From Byssothecium circinans (lineage: Eukaryota > Ascomycota > Dothideomycetes > Pleosporales > Massarinaceae), in NCBI GenBank assembly GCA_010015675.1, contig ML977002.1, positions 159,539 to 192,707 on the forward strand: DNA of 33,169 nt. The letters run 5' to 3'. Positions within the stretch are counted from its first letter, which is position 1. Every line of letters starts with the position of its first letter. The notes beneath the pieces were generated by a model, which was not told the DNA's origin, ran no database searches, and worked only from the letters and a program-made list of their open reading frames with translations. The position numbers were made by a program, and so were the translations under genes. Positions 1-11,428 of the stretch are shown piece by piece.

Positions 1-212
1 CTAAAAAAATATTATTTTTTAATTTTAAAGACTTAAGTTTTAGTACTTTTATACTTTTTTCTTTAAACTAATTATTATTAAAAAACTAAAATTTTAAAGT
101 TATAAAGATAGTTTTTCTCTATAACTTTAGTTAAGGAAGCTTTTAAAAAGAAAAGGTAGTTAAAAAGTTATATAGCTTTAAAGTTACTTATTTTCTTTAA
201 TTTTCCTAGTAA
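1..212. repeat. AT-rich, low-complexity block (probable RIP-mutated repeat)
   Basis: This stretch is made almost entirely of A and T, with many TAA, TTA and TTTT runs and no usable reading frame. It ends abruptly at about 212, where ordinary mixed-composition DNA begins. The composition matches ancient transposable elements of Pezizomycotina decayed by repeat-induced point mutation (C-to-T). No coding remnant, terminal repeat or target-site duplication is visible, so the element type is unknown. The interpretation is inferred from composition. Confidence 0.6.
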
Positions 213-1774
213 AAGGCGGGCGTTACGCGAATCCGGGCGTTACGCGCACGGACACGGTATTATGTCACCGGTAAAATGTGCTGCGGTACCTCGGGAATTA
301 ACATCGGAGCGAAAGACCATGTTGAACATGAACAGCTGAGTTGACTATTCCCCAGAATCAGATCGAGCATCAACTTTCAGATACTTGGAAGTTCTTGTGA
401 AGATCTCGAGAGGGCTGGAGATTCTAATCAGCGTTCCTCCAGGTGATAAGGCGTGCAATGTACTACCAGACAGCAGACAGGAAAATCGGACTTGGCGTCG
501 GTGCGTTGCGGGCATTCTGCTGTGAAACGCGACGGCCACAAAGAGAGAGTGTGTGTCTGAGCGTCTGCCACATCTAGTAGATAAGACATCCTCGCACCGG
601 TAATATTGAGTTGGTTTAACTGTAAAATCAGCGAGGTGAAGAAAAGCGATCGGTCCTCGCATCACCCATCCCAGCCACCATCAGCCATCACATCTGCTTC
701 TCGCTTCCAGAACGTGTATACGTCTCATGTCGCAGTTCGTTGCCGTACCTGCACTTCCCGATGACTATTTTCAGGTCTCAAGCGCGAGCATCTGTGCATC
801 AAGTACGGGCGCCGGGAACATGCAGTTGCAAGAGTGGATGGAAACGAGCTCGGGTCGCATTCATGTTGCGAGCCCGCAACTTGTCTTTCGCTGATTTCGT
901 AGCTCCGGACGACGCAGTGGACATGTGCTTCATTAATCGTCCCGTACGGAGAGACTTCCTACGATGAGATTGGCGTGAAGGCACGTAGCGACATCGATAC
1001 ATTTGAAGCTACCGCTTTTGAGCCCCTGCGCTTACTGTACATACAAGCGAGCTATTTGCAAGGCTATTGGCCCGTTCCGGGACCTCGAATAACAAAAGCC
1101 ACGCGTGTGGTGGCCTCAGGATGCGGGACGATCCTTCGAAGCTATGGTAGACGTTCGGGCTTCGAACTGGGGATCGACCTTCTGCTTTACACTGAACGTC
1201 GCACATCACACAGTAATGCGCCCAAGGCTGATGAATCTGTGACGGTGGAGGCAAATGTAAAAATTGTCTTCGTTAAGTCACGAGCGAGGTCTTGAAATAG
1301 CCCCGAGACAGTCGGCATACGCCAATGGTAAGGCAGAGATGCCCGCATGCCGTACATCCTCCCCTGGTAATGGCGCCGACATACATCTCCGTTTCTCGAC
1401 TTCTGCTAGCTCCGGTCTATCTAATGAGTCCGTCAAATCCCGGCCACGATCAAACGGCTTGACTGCTGTATAAGCATGCGTATCAAACATTCCGGCTATC
1501 GTCTTCCCCGCAGATCGTTTCGACCAAACGCTTTGTTCTGCTATGTTACTTGATCAAGATAGCGTCTAGAGCTGGGACACTGTGTGTAGGGATCTACCCA
1601 CGTGCTGCACGCCAACCTGCAGGTTCACGCCCGGCCTGGCAGGCTGGCACGCCTGGGGCCACGACATTGGTAACATGCCCTACGCCGCATACATTAGTTG
1701 CCGAACACCCTACTTCGGTCTCTAGACTCTGTCAAATATTGATTTCGTATCCCCCGTAGCATAGCGATGTTCTC
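213..1774. other. Intergenic stretch with no recognisable gene
   Basis: Only short open frames occur here on both strands, most opened by GTG/TTG codons, and none has family motifs or convincing splice structure. A 12-bp direct repeat (GGGCGTTACGCG) lies at about 218-229 and 235-246, just inside the AT-rich boundary. The last few hundred bases must hold the promoter of the membrane protein gene starting at 1775, but no clear promoter element stands out. Confidence 0.5.
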
Positions 1775-3308
1775 ATGGAATCTCCGTTGCGCCTACCACC
1801 TCCGGTATGTGTACAGAGATTCATCTCAAGCATACGGCTAATTGATCATAGGGCTTAGAGTCCGATTTCACTAACCCCGTGTCCTTGGGACGCCCGGCAG
1901 TGGTGTCGGCGGGTGTCTGTATCCCATTGATTCTTCTCTTCGCCCTGGTTCGTGTCTACGCTCGTGTTCTCCTGGATAAATGGACCTTTCATGACTGTAA
2001 GCCCACAAGTATATCTCCAGGTACTCTGTCACTAACTTTCAAAAGACCTGTATTGCTTAAGTTGCGTAAGTGCGATCGTATGGCATGAAGAAGGATAACG
2101 GTCTGACGGCTTTTCAGCTCCTTGGTATTTCGTATCTTTCTTTTGCAATACCTCGTGAGTACTTGATCTGATCAACCTTCTTCAGACACTGATAGCCAAT
2201 AGTCGCCCTTTCAAAGCCCTTCGGACACCATGTCTGGGACATTAATACGGATACTCTGACGAAGAAACATATGAGCGTAAGCTGAAGTCCCCCCTCACCT
2301 CCCTTTACTGACAAAGGAAAGTTTCTACAAGCTTTTGCTATCTTCACCGGTCCAGTACTTTGGCTCAGCAAAGTCACCATTTTCGGTTTCCTCATTCGCA
2401 TATTTAAACCAACGCGCTGGTTCAAAAACAGCGCATACGTGGGCATCATCGCTACCGGAGTCGTATTCTCGCTTTACACTTGCGCAGTCAGCTTAGCTTG
2501 TGCTCCGAAACCCGACTACGACGTGGGCTCGTACATCAACGGCTTTAGGCGTGAAGCGTGTTCCTCCTCGAATGGTGCGAACACGGTTGTGAGCTTGATC
2601 ACTGGAATCTTTGACAGCCTTACCAATGTGTACCTTTTGACGGCGGCATTGATATTGCAGTCAAGCTTGAATGTCACAGTCAAGGAAGCCAGAAGTATAT
2701 ATTTACTACTTTTCAGCGGGACTCTGTAAGTGGCACATGCTACTTTTATCCACGTTGCTAACCAGCCCAGGACTTGTGCCTCTGGGTTTATGGGCGTCGT
2801 TTGTCGTTTCAAATCATGGAAAAACGCTGATATTACTGGGTACCAGACAGTGCTCACCGTGGCAATGTAAGTGAGGAGTTCTAAGTCAGTCTTGCTAGTG
2901 ACTGACCCGTTATGCAGCATCATCGAGGTCACTTTGAGTCTTTTGATCCCCGCTATGCCATCCTTCTACGATATTTGGAAGTTCTACACTCACATCGAGA
3001 TCGTCGAGCAAGCTACCATCGGAGCGCCTAGCAGTCGTTTGGTCCCTAGCACCCTTTCGTTCTACCCGAGTGGTACCTCTACGCCGACGATCTCCGGTGA
3101 ATACAGAAAAACATGGCGAAAGACACACATGAGCATCGAAGAGCTTCCATATCGGAAGCCATCATCCGAATTCTATCGCAGCAGCCCTCTCGGACCACGC
3201 GATTCTCGTATGAAGGCCCTACCTGCTACACCGTTTCCTGCACCCAAAACACCTAATAGTGTCAAAAGTATGCGCCTGCCTATCCTTTTGGAGTCGCGCT
3301 ATCGTTGA
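1775..3308 (+). CDS. Rhodopsin-domain integral membrane protein (fungal 7-TM family)
   Basis: Eight exons join into an uninterrupted 398-aa frame: 1775-1804, 1852-1996, 2046-2065, 2118-2154, 2203-2276, 2322-2725, 2771-2866 and 2918-3308. All seven introns are 45-52 nt. The protein has the layout of the large fungal family of seven-helix 'rhodopsin domain' membrane proteins. A first helix is followed by VRVYARVLLDKW, then a GHHVWDI motif before a helix beginning FLQAFAIFTGPVLWL, then the family's F-K-P-T-R-W-F loop, a CAPK segment, an FDSL-NVYLL helix and a final helix, with a Ser/Pro/Thr-rich cytoplasmic tail. I see no retinal-lysine signature, so opsin photochemistry should not be assumed; family function is mostly unknown. 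The start ATG at 1775 gives a short hydrophilic N-terminus (MESPLRLPPP). Exon 3 is only 20 nt and the acceptors of introns 2 and 4 are the least certain. Confidence 0.82.
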
Positions 3309-4350
3309 TCTTTCCCCCACATTCGGGTATTTCTTTATCTGTTTTTACGTTACGGCATTGCAGCGCACCGGATGATTGGACGTATTCAGGACGATGCATA
3401 CGTAGCGTCGGAGTGCCTGCAGTATCAACAAGGGAGGAGATATGCATTTCGGCGTTTATCACATACACGGAACTGTCGCTTCTACCCTTATACACACTAT
3501 ACAGTTACACACCACACGGTGCAGGACACTCCTTGAAAATAGAGGTAATGAACCGTCATGACCGTGGGCGGATTTTAAGCCTTTGAGCACATATTGCACA
3601 CCATTATCACTCGTCAACATACGACCAGCACTCAACCCTGCGTATACTTAGTACTAACGACACAGCAGTCTTAGTTTCACCGCGCGCTGTTGCACATGAT
3701 GTATATACAATTACGTCTTGATAGCGGCAGGAACCACAAAAAGGTGGGGCTCTGCATGTCAACGTCATTTGACCACAACCATTCTCTAACTACCCCCCAA
3801 GTACTTCACACTTCACACAATATATGCGGCAGTCACTGCTTATCTCTTCTTCCTTCACCAATCCCACACTGCCCAGCCTGTGTATACCAACACGACCCCA
3901 TACAGCAAGATTCTGCCCGAAAGGATCCAAACTCCGGACTGGTCTCACGTAGGGACAAGTCGCCGGTGTCGTAACCCAATCAACCTTCGGCTTTGACCAC
4001 GGTACTTGTGCGTCTTTTGCGAGCTTCCTCTATTGGAAACACGCCCCTGGAAACGTGTGGTCCTTGCAGGCAGGTATGCACGTACCTACTCTATCCCGTC
4101 TATCCTTCCATAGAAGTTCTTCGACGTTGACGTAAGCCCGTTTGATCTGCGCGAGCCGTCACGCTTGGAGCACCTCATCTTCCATGCTTTACACGTTCCT
4201 ACGACGCTATCGAAATCCAGATGGCCTGAAACGCTGATCAATGCTGTGTAGTTCTACCCATTATTCACCTGGATACATCAACCACACCACTAAAGCTTTC
4301 CTAAAGAAGACCGTTTAGCCCCCCTTCTCCTCGATCGAAACGAGCAAAAC
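3309..4350. other. Intergenic stretch, probable SDR promoter
   Basis: About 1 kb without a convincing gene. The open frames present are short, lack family motifs and show no supporting splice signals. The part next to 4351 contains a pyrimidine-rich tract (CCCCTTCTCC near 4321), typical of fungal core promoters just upstream of the start codon. No clear TATA box or repeat was identified. Confidence 0.5.
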
Positions 4351-5997
4351 ATGTCTGTTTTCCAAAAAGGCGCCAAAGCGCTCGTCACGGGCGGTGCGTC
4401 TGGGATCGGTCTCGCAGTCGCTGAACTCTGCATCAAGAGCGGTATGAGCGTCTCCATCGTCGACTTCAACAAGGAGACTCTTGGACTAGCCGAAAAGAAC
4501 CTGAAAGGCGACGTCAAGTTCCTCCAAGCCGATGTGAGCAAAGAGCAGGATTGGAAACATATCCGCGACAGCGTGAAAGACGTCGATTTCCTGATGTTGA
4601 ACGCTGGGGTAGGAGGGCAGGGTAGTTGGGGCGATGGGGACTATTTCCAGAGAGTGAGTGGGTTTTACATATCCCTGACTTACCCTGATACCATCTACGA
4701 TAGCGGATATCTCGATCGTGGCACAGAAACAGATGCGTTTGAGATTCTGCACGGCATCGAGAAGTTTTTTTTTATGGAAAGATCTCGGGCAGATGCGGAC
4801 TCTATTGGAGAGGAAAGGCCCGTTGTTAGACCCCGTCTGATCGTGACCCGGGATGTGGGTTAGAACTTGCAGGCGAAGTCCGTAACCCAAGCCCAACACC
4901 TCGAGCAGCAGCACGTAAATGGGGGTTTTCAGGGTCCGGGCACGGCCGCAGGATCCACTTTGTTCCATGTCCTCGTGGTCTTCTCACGCTATCCTCGAGA
5001 CGAAAGACGGTGGTTACTATCATTGTTGGCTTCAGAAGACGGTCCGATGACGATACGTTGAAGCAGACCTTATGCGGACATGGATGTGTAGCATGGCGCT
5101 AACAGTCTGCAGATCCTCTCTACCAACCTCTTCGGCGTGATCTATGGGTTGAATACATACGTCCCTTCGTTCCAAGCACGCGCCGATGACGCCGCACCAG
5201 GTATGTTTTTTCTTCTTTCCCATTACATCATACATACTCACGCGCTTTCGCCACGCACCCATCACCTCACCTCACTTCTGAGCGCTACCTTAGCGCCAAC
5301 ACGCACCCCGTCTCATCTCCACCGGCACTACCTACAACTTCAAACATACCCAAACCCCTGAACAAACTCGCATTTCACCTCCACCTCGAACATCATCAAC
5401 GTATCTAATAAGAAGTGGATCAAAGCTAATTGTTGCACTCATGTGCTCTAGCCGCCATAGTCATCACAGGCAGCAAGCAAGGCATTACAAACCCGCCCGG
5501 GAACCCAGCTTACAATGCGAGTAAAGCCGCGGTAAAAACGCTCGCGGAGCACTTGTCGTTTGACTTCAAGGATAGGAAGAACACTAGCGTCCATTTATTA
5601 GTGCCGGGCTGGACGTTCACTGGTCTTGTACGCTATACTTGCCCTGTTCCCCTCCCTTCCCCTCCCCCTCTCCGTGGGTCTCTTCACCCACGCATAACGC
5701 AGCATACAACACAAACTAACAATCTCATGCACGCAGTCCGGCAATGCCCCCGGCTCTTCAAAGACCAAGCCAGAGGGTGCATGGTCAGCTGACCAGGTCG
5801 TCTCGTACATGCAGAAGAAGATGCAGGATGGCAAGTTTTACATCATCTGTCCTGATAACGACGTCAGCGAGGAAACGGATAAGAAGAGGATGCTGTGGAG
5901 TGTGGGGGATATTGTTAATGAGAGACCGCCGTTGACGAGGTGGAGGGAGGAGTTTAAGCAGGACGCTGCTGAGTGGATGGAGAAAACGCAGGTGTAG
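4351..5997 (+). CDS. Short-chain dehydrogenase/reductase (SDR, NAD(P)-dependent oxidoreductase)
   Basis: Four exons (4351-4653, 5113-5200, 5452-5627, 5737-5997) give a 275-aa protein, the usual size of a classical SDR. The Rossmann nucleotide-binding motif TGGASGIG is at residues 13-20. An Asp at 38 (SIVDFN) after the second strand suggests a preference for NAD(H). The NAG motif is at 84-86, and the catalytic triad is Ser138, Tyr151 and Lys155 (YNASK). A helix with STNLFGVIYGLN precedes the Ser. There is no signal peptide, so it is probably cytosolic; the substrate cannot be read from sequence. The introns (459, 251 and 109 nt) are much longer than elsewhere in the window, but donors and acceptors are canonical and phases match. 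It converges on the hydrolase gene ending at 6369. Confidence 0.88.
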
Positions 5998-6368
5998 GTG
6001 TAGGTGGTGGAAGGATGAGTTTAGTGATGTTTGGAGGGCTGAAGATTGTAAATGTACCCATAGTCTGGATAGGAAAGTGTTGAGAGTAGTATAGTATAGT
6101 ATAGTTGAGAAATTTGTTCGTCTAAAACAGGCGTGAAGGTAGTCGCATTTGTGATAGGTTGACGAAGAGGCGATAGGGAAGATGTAGGCAGGTAACAACG
6201 GTAGTGGAGCTTTTCAATAGGCCAATTTTTATATAACGTTCCCATACTTTTGGAAAGACGATGCAGACTATAATACAACCAGAGACCAAGTGTTTCTGTA
6301 CAAAGGAATTGAAACTCGGGTTCGAGCGGGTATACTGCGCAAAGAAAAAAGGAAAGCAATCAACGCCT
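5998..6368. other. Convergent 3' intergenic region
   Basis: This 371-bp spacer separates two convergent genes and should hold both 3' untranslated regions. It includes a short TATAG run near 6089-6103 (repeated TATAG units) and AT-rich tracts suitable for poly(A) signals. No gene is seen. Confidence 0.5.
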
Positions 6369-9238
6369 TCACTCAACCTTGCCATTCGCAAGCGTGCTCA
6401 GATCCTCTTGAGCAGTTTCGAACCGCTCAAACCCAGGCCTCTCTGGCTCCTCGATCCCCGGTGTCTTAATATCGACACTCTGCAGCGTCAGTGTGCTAGC
6501 GTTTGCATTCTTCTCATCGCCTTCCACTTTCAATCTAAACGGGTATGCCACACCACCTCTTGTCGGCCTAGTACTCAGCGTGTCTGTGCCCGGAATCAAC
6601 GTTTCAGGGCTTTGCGGTCGTTGTTCTTCACCATCAGCGGAGAATACTATAGTAGGTGTCGGTGCGCCCATGCTACTGAATTCGCTCATAGGAGATGGGA
6701 GTGCAGAAGCTTTGCGCTCTGGAGCGATTACTGTGGCTTCGGCGAGACCGGGAGTAGGTGGCGCTATATGTAACAGCTCTTCTACCGAGGGGCTGATTTG
6801 GTTTTGATATGTGACCGTGGAGTGGCGGGAACGAGAGCGGGAACGTGAAGGAAGTGAAGCTGGTTGGAGGCCACGTTTAGAGGCCTTGCGGTGAGTCTTG
6901 GGTGATAATTGGTCCACAACACCGTCTGTTGGAGGCTGGTCAGGTTGTTGGATCAGAGCAGCGGGATCGGGTCGGTCGGGCGACTGCTCTGCTCTCTCTT
7001 CTCGACCAAGCTATTCAGATGGTTGTCAGTAAGCGCCCATTAACGTGGAATATTCTGAAAGCTCTGCCAAAATTGCGACACCGAGCTTTACGCAGAACTG
7101 TAGACAAGAATACTTACGGTGGCTTTATCGTGTTTGCTTCCCCAACCACTCCACATGGCCATACCCCAAGACTTCTTGGCCTTCTTCTCCTTCTTCATGC
7201 CCTTGACCTGGCGTCCAGCAAGAGCTGTAGGTGGCGGAGTCTCGTCTTTGAAACCTTCGTAGCCTTTCCTCATGTCTGTCATCCTCTGTTTTTGTATCTT
7301 GAGTTTTTGTTTCGCGAACTTGCTATTCCAATGTTCTTGGGCTTTCATCCATTTGCCGACGGGGCCTGGCTTGGGTACGCCGATTTCGATAGTGGGCAAT
7401 CTGAGGGCTTCCAATTCGGATGGTGCAGCCAATGGGTAGATTTGTCCATGGCGATCGACTCGTTCGCGGATCATGTGTTTCTCGAAAGTGGGAAGAGTGT
7501 CACCAGCCCGGCCAACTCTAGCTTTCCCCTCATCTTTCTCTCCGACGCTCGAGAAGTTGACGTGTCGGGCGCTTTGGGGCATATTCAACTTGATATCGTC
7601 TGGCGAGGGATTGTTATCGGATTCTGTCGCAGTGGTTGAAGACGCGGATGAATCAGCGCTAACGATGGAGATGCTGTCATCGTCCAAGATATCAATCGAT
7701 GTCTTCTGAGCTCGAGCTAGTGCCCATGCACCGAACTGTGCGATGCTCCGGTACATGTGTTTTGCGGGTCGAGTGAAACTCAGTGTCGGTGCGACATGGC
7801 ACAAGTCGTCCCAGACTTGTAGCTGCACATTCGTAGGCCTGTGGCGTGCAATCTCTGCTTGTATCTTCTCGGCATTTTGGTTGTTTGAGGGCGGCGGCGG
7901 ATAGGACAAGGGGGACGCAGCCTTGTGTGCAACGTAGATTTGCTCGTCCTTGAGCAGCTCACCGCCACCGACTAGAATCAAGAGGGGAGGTAGTCCACCT
8001 AGAGATGGTTGTAGCGCAGGTGAGACTAGAGGATGCGTGAGCATGTGGTTTGGTGTGTACATCTGGATCTGGTCCTTGATCTCAACGCGAACGTCTTCGA
8101 GCTGCACTGAGAGGGTTGATAGTGGTCCTATACTATATTTCCCATCCGACGATACCCACAAGTCTTGTTTGGCCCCACCACCCTCTGGAAGCAATTCTGC
8201 TTTGGGGGCGTGCTGGTCGGCAGAGCCTCGTGTCGAGAATTTGGACTCGCTTCCAGGTTGAACTGAGAAGCCTCGCACACGTTCTGCCTTATCTTCTGCG
8301 CTCCCTCTCCTAGGTGTTCCGTCTTCTCCGAGATTGCCCGTTTCTCGCTCGAATACAAGCCGATCGTCGGCGTTCGGAGGGGGCCAGCTCATACTGGGCT
8401 TGTGAATGAATCCATGCGCTGGGATATAATCCAGCTTGCCGTCTCCCCCAAGACTGGGAAAACTGTGTGCCAGGTCGACCCATGGTGATATCAATATCGC
8501 TCCGGCGGGTAGCGGGATGCCTTGATCACGCAAGGTAACCAGCATGCTCAAGATCATGCCCCCGCCTGCCGAGTCGCCAGCGAGTATGATTGTAGATGGG
8601 TCGTGCTTCTCTTCCAACAAATACAGGTATGCCGCCAAACAGTCCATCAGCCCACAAGGGAAAGGGAACTGGGGTGCCAGTCTGTATCTCGGTGCCAGGA
8701 CCCTCGCCTTCAGCTTCCGCGCGTGTCTCTGGAGCTGATAACGATGCTCGTCGACGCTGCCGAAAAAGTACGCGCCACCATGCACATACAGCATAATCCT
8801 TTGCCCATTGATGTTCGCCGACTTCTTCCTCTCCTCCATATCCTTCCTCATCTCAATCCATTCCGCCTGGAGGCTTGTACCTTGGTCGCGCCTCCATTCC
8901 CACCAGCTGCGTCCCCCGATCGCTGCGATGCCTTCGGGACCCAGCTGTGCGCGTATGTGGTCGGCTGCCTGCCTCAATTGGCTACTTGGAATCTCGATAC
9001 GGTCAACATCGACCCAGATGGGTACGGGAACCCATTGCGACGTGAAGGCTTGCAGCTCCTCGACGGTGTGGAATGAGGCATAGTGCAGGAACCGGCGGAT
9101 GAGCTCGAGGCCCTCGTGATACGATATGTGCGCGGTAGGCTTCTCGCGGAGAGGCCGGCGATTGAGGTAATGTGAAAGGTAGGTGTGAATAACTGTAGGG
9201 GTGACGGCCGCACCGACTGTAATAGTGTTTACGGGCAT
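6369..9238 (-). CDS. Alpha/beta hydrolase (HSL-type esterase/lipase, fold-3) with long C-terminal extension
   Basis: Two exons (9238-7118 and 7010-6369; 107-nt intron, donor GTAAGT, acceptor TAG) encode about 920 aa. The ATG at 9238 (MPVNTITVG) is chosen because the frame upstream opens only with GTG. The hydrolase core has the hormone-sensitive-lipase oxyanion motif HGGAYFFGS at residues 153-161 and the nucleophile elbow GDSAGGG with Ser at about 223. Further on, GGGELLKDEQ and WDDLCHVAP supply the probable acidic residue and His. A variable insert of roughly 110 aa (after HSFPSLGGD) lies between the Ser region and the C-terminal catalytic residues. After the catalytic His come about 400 residues of low-complexity, basic and Ser/Pro-rich sequence, including an RSRSRSR run. 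It probably hydrolyses an acyl or acetyl ester; the substrate is unknown and no clear signal peptide is seen. Fungal relatives share this size and the N-terminal block. Confidence 0.87.
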
Positions 9239-9730
9239 CGCGAGGTATAGGGATAGGGGTGAAGACACCGCCGACGCCCGCCAACTACTGCACGCGAGCA
9301 GCTAGGGAATTAGGAATGGGAAGAAAAGCCCAAACGTGGACTGAAAGGGCAGCGAAATACGAGGCGAGCCATGGTAGCGTCAAATTCGAACGTGTGGAGT
9401 CCCCGGACTTACTTCATGCAGGGTCTCATGTCGAGTCGGTGGATCGTACCGCTACGTCATCGTCTTTTGCAAGACATCTTCCAAGACAGGGCCTTACTCC
9501 GAACACGGTGTTTGCATTGGGACCAAAGTCCGAGTTGCCATATACCTTTGGTAATCACGATTCACTCCTTCGACTATATACGGACGTCATCTGCTTTTCA
9601 GCTGGATCTAGGCGTTTGGTGCCAATTGAACGTTTGAACGTGGAGATATGCATGATCATTGACCGCCACGTGACTGTCTCCCCAGCACTGAAATGAAGAT
9701 TATCGCTGCATACGTAAGTGCTGCAAAATT
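9239..9730. other. Intergenic: hydrolase promoter and BFR2 3' end
   Basis: This 492-bp stretch lies between two minus-strand genes. It should carry the hydrolase promoter next to 9238 and the BFR2 terminator region next to 9731. Small open frames are present but have no motifs. Confidence 0.45.
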
Positions 9731-11283
9731 CTAGCTCCTGAAAAGCATCAAGCCTTGCTCTTCAGCATCCATTGCTTCGTCTTCAGCCTCACTCTCCACC
9801 TCGTCATGCTCGCCCAGTCCAAGTCGCTGGCCGAACAGACTGCTAAAAAGCTCATCTCTCTGTCGCTCGCCCCACTGCCCTCGTTCTTCGGGTGCCATGA
9901 AGTTCTGCAGCTTCTCATGTACTGTGTATCGTAACCTTCTTCCCTTGCTAGCCTTCGTATCTACCACCTTCTTCGTCTTCGCCTCTCGCGCAACCTGCCA
10001 TGGCGCTTGCACAACAAATTCTGCGGTCCCATTCGTAGACAGGTCTGCAGAACGCTGCTCGAGAAGCTCTTTGAGCAGAAGACCGTAGAAATCAGCATCG
10101 TCGTAGATGCGTGCATCAGCGGTTGGTTTGGAAGATGCTGACTGGAGAGGTGCGCAAGACCGGGGCATCTGGGTACGCGCAATCAAATGCGTAGAGTTGT
10201 TAAGCTGTGAGTCAAGGACATCGGTGAGAGTCTGCTGTGCGCCGGCATTGAGCTGGCCCTTTGCACTCCCTGTGCTAACACTGCGCGTTTTTGCCGACCA
10301 TTTCTCCAGCGTGATCTTTCGATGCTTTGTATTAGCAGACTCCGATAGGTGTATGAAATCCCAAATCTTGGAGGACGGTGTAGTGGAGGTGAAACTGGTG
10401 CGCTTGCGTTTCTGACCCGTGTGTGCTTGATCCAAGGATGCTCTCAAATAAGTCAGGTTGTTTAAAAGATTCAAAGCTGCTGTTTCAGCGGCTTCAATCG
10501 AAGCCTCAGGAGCTGCCTCATCTTTGTGTGACTCGGCCACCATGCTGTTTGTTGAGATCAAGGCCTTCTGCAACCGAATGCGGGTATTGAGGAGGGTATC
10601 AAAGGTCTTGCGTTGGCGCTTGATTGCATTTCCCTTTGCGACATCGGTCTGCGCGGCAGATGCGAGGTTCGTAGCGAGCGATTTGGTGTCCTGCATCATC
10701 TCGCGAACCGCTGTGTTTCCGTCGAGCTTAGATTCACCCATCATCTTGCGAAGTTCCGACGATTCTTCATCAGAGTCCCCACCCGAAGCATCATCCTCCG
10801 AATCCTCTTCTGAGTCGTCGTCCTCGTCTTCTCCGCCCTCCATATCGTCTTCTTCTCCCGAGTCGTCGTCACCATTCTGAAGTTCCAATTCTTCGCTACC
10901 GCCGGAGCTTTCAGCATCGCCGTCTAGTTCTTTCCCATCGATGCTGTTGCCTTCTTCGTCGCTGTCGTGCTCATCAAAGCCTCTTGCGAAAGGATCGTCG
11001 CTGTCCTCGTCTTCCGCGACATGACGACTGATTCGGTTGCCAGTATACTCTGGACCAAGCGGCACCACCTCCTTTTTCCTCAATTTGCTCTTTCCCACAT
11101 CATAGTAGTGCTCGCGTCCTGCATTCGCATCGTCTCCAGAAAAGTCGGACCGGTCGTCGTCGCTGGAGCTTGACGGAGCAGGGTCGAGTAGCGATTCGGG
11201 ATCGAAGTCTGCCAGAAATGATTAATACCGTCCCAAGACGTATATAGTCCCTAAAGCCTACCTCGGAGCTTAGACTTTCCCAT
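9731..11283 (-). CDS. BFR2: BFR2/AATF nucleolar ribosome-biogenesis protein
   Basis: Two exons (11283-11262 and 11208-9731; 53-nt intron) encode about 499 aa. The protein has the signature of the AATF/Che-1 (yeast Bfr2) family: an early FDPESLLDP segment, GKSKLRKK followed by LGPEYTGNRISR, a long Asp/Glu/Ser-rich acidic region at about residues 80-170, a helical AATF domain, and a C-terminal TRAUB-type domain with DDADFYGLLLKELLEQR. In yeast this factor is an essential part of the 90S/SSU processome complex for 18S rRNA maturation, so it should act in the nucleolus. The first exon contributes only seven codons (MGKSKLR). That hexapeptide GKSKLR recurs near residue 48, so the first exon is less certain than the rest. 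It is transcribed divergently from IND1 with 145 bp between the start codons. Confidence 0.9.
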
Positions 11284-11428
11284 GGTGCGTGTGTTGTTCA
11301 GTTAGTAAGTAGCTGCGAATATTTTGGAGCGTGAACTTTTCCAGCCCCACTATAAAAGTTCTGCCAAGACTCCACGGAGCCAATCGCTCAACGTTCGCTC
11401 GCCGCATCACCACCGCGCTCATTGCATC
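11284..11428. promoter_or_regulatory. Shared divergent promoter, BFR2 / IND1
   Basis: The start codons of the minus-strand ribosome-biogenesis gene and the plus-strand mitochondrial Fe-S gene are only 145 bp apart, so both core promoters must lie in this interval. It contains an ACTATAAAAG sequence near 11350, a TATA-like element well placed for the plus-strand gene. Coregulation is an inference. Confidence 0.6.

Noticed and set aside
218..246. Paired GGGCGTTACGCG as transposon ends
   Set aside because: The copies are direct, not inverted, only 17 bp apart, and no matching copy was noticed at the right end.
1775..3308. The rhodopsin-domain gene as a pseudogene, because no long ORF covers it
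   Set aside because: Eight exons with short consensus introns restore one uninterrupted 398-codon frame.
6902..7639. A 245-codon plus-strand open frame
   Set aside because: It lies antisense to the alpha/beta hydrolase coding sequence, opens at a weak site and has no family motif; it is a shadow of the real gene.
9239..9268. Upstream extension of the hydrolase by ten codons
   Set aside because: The extension starts at GTG; the first ATG is at 9238 and gives the N-terminus expected for the family.
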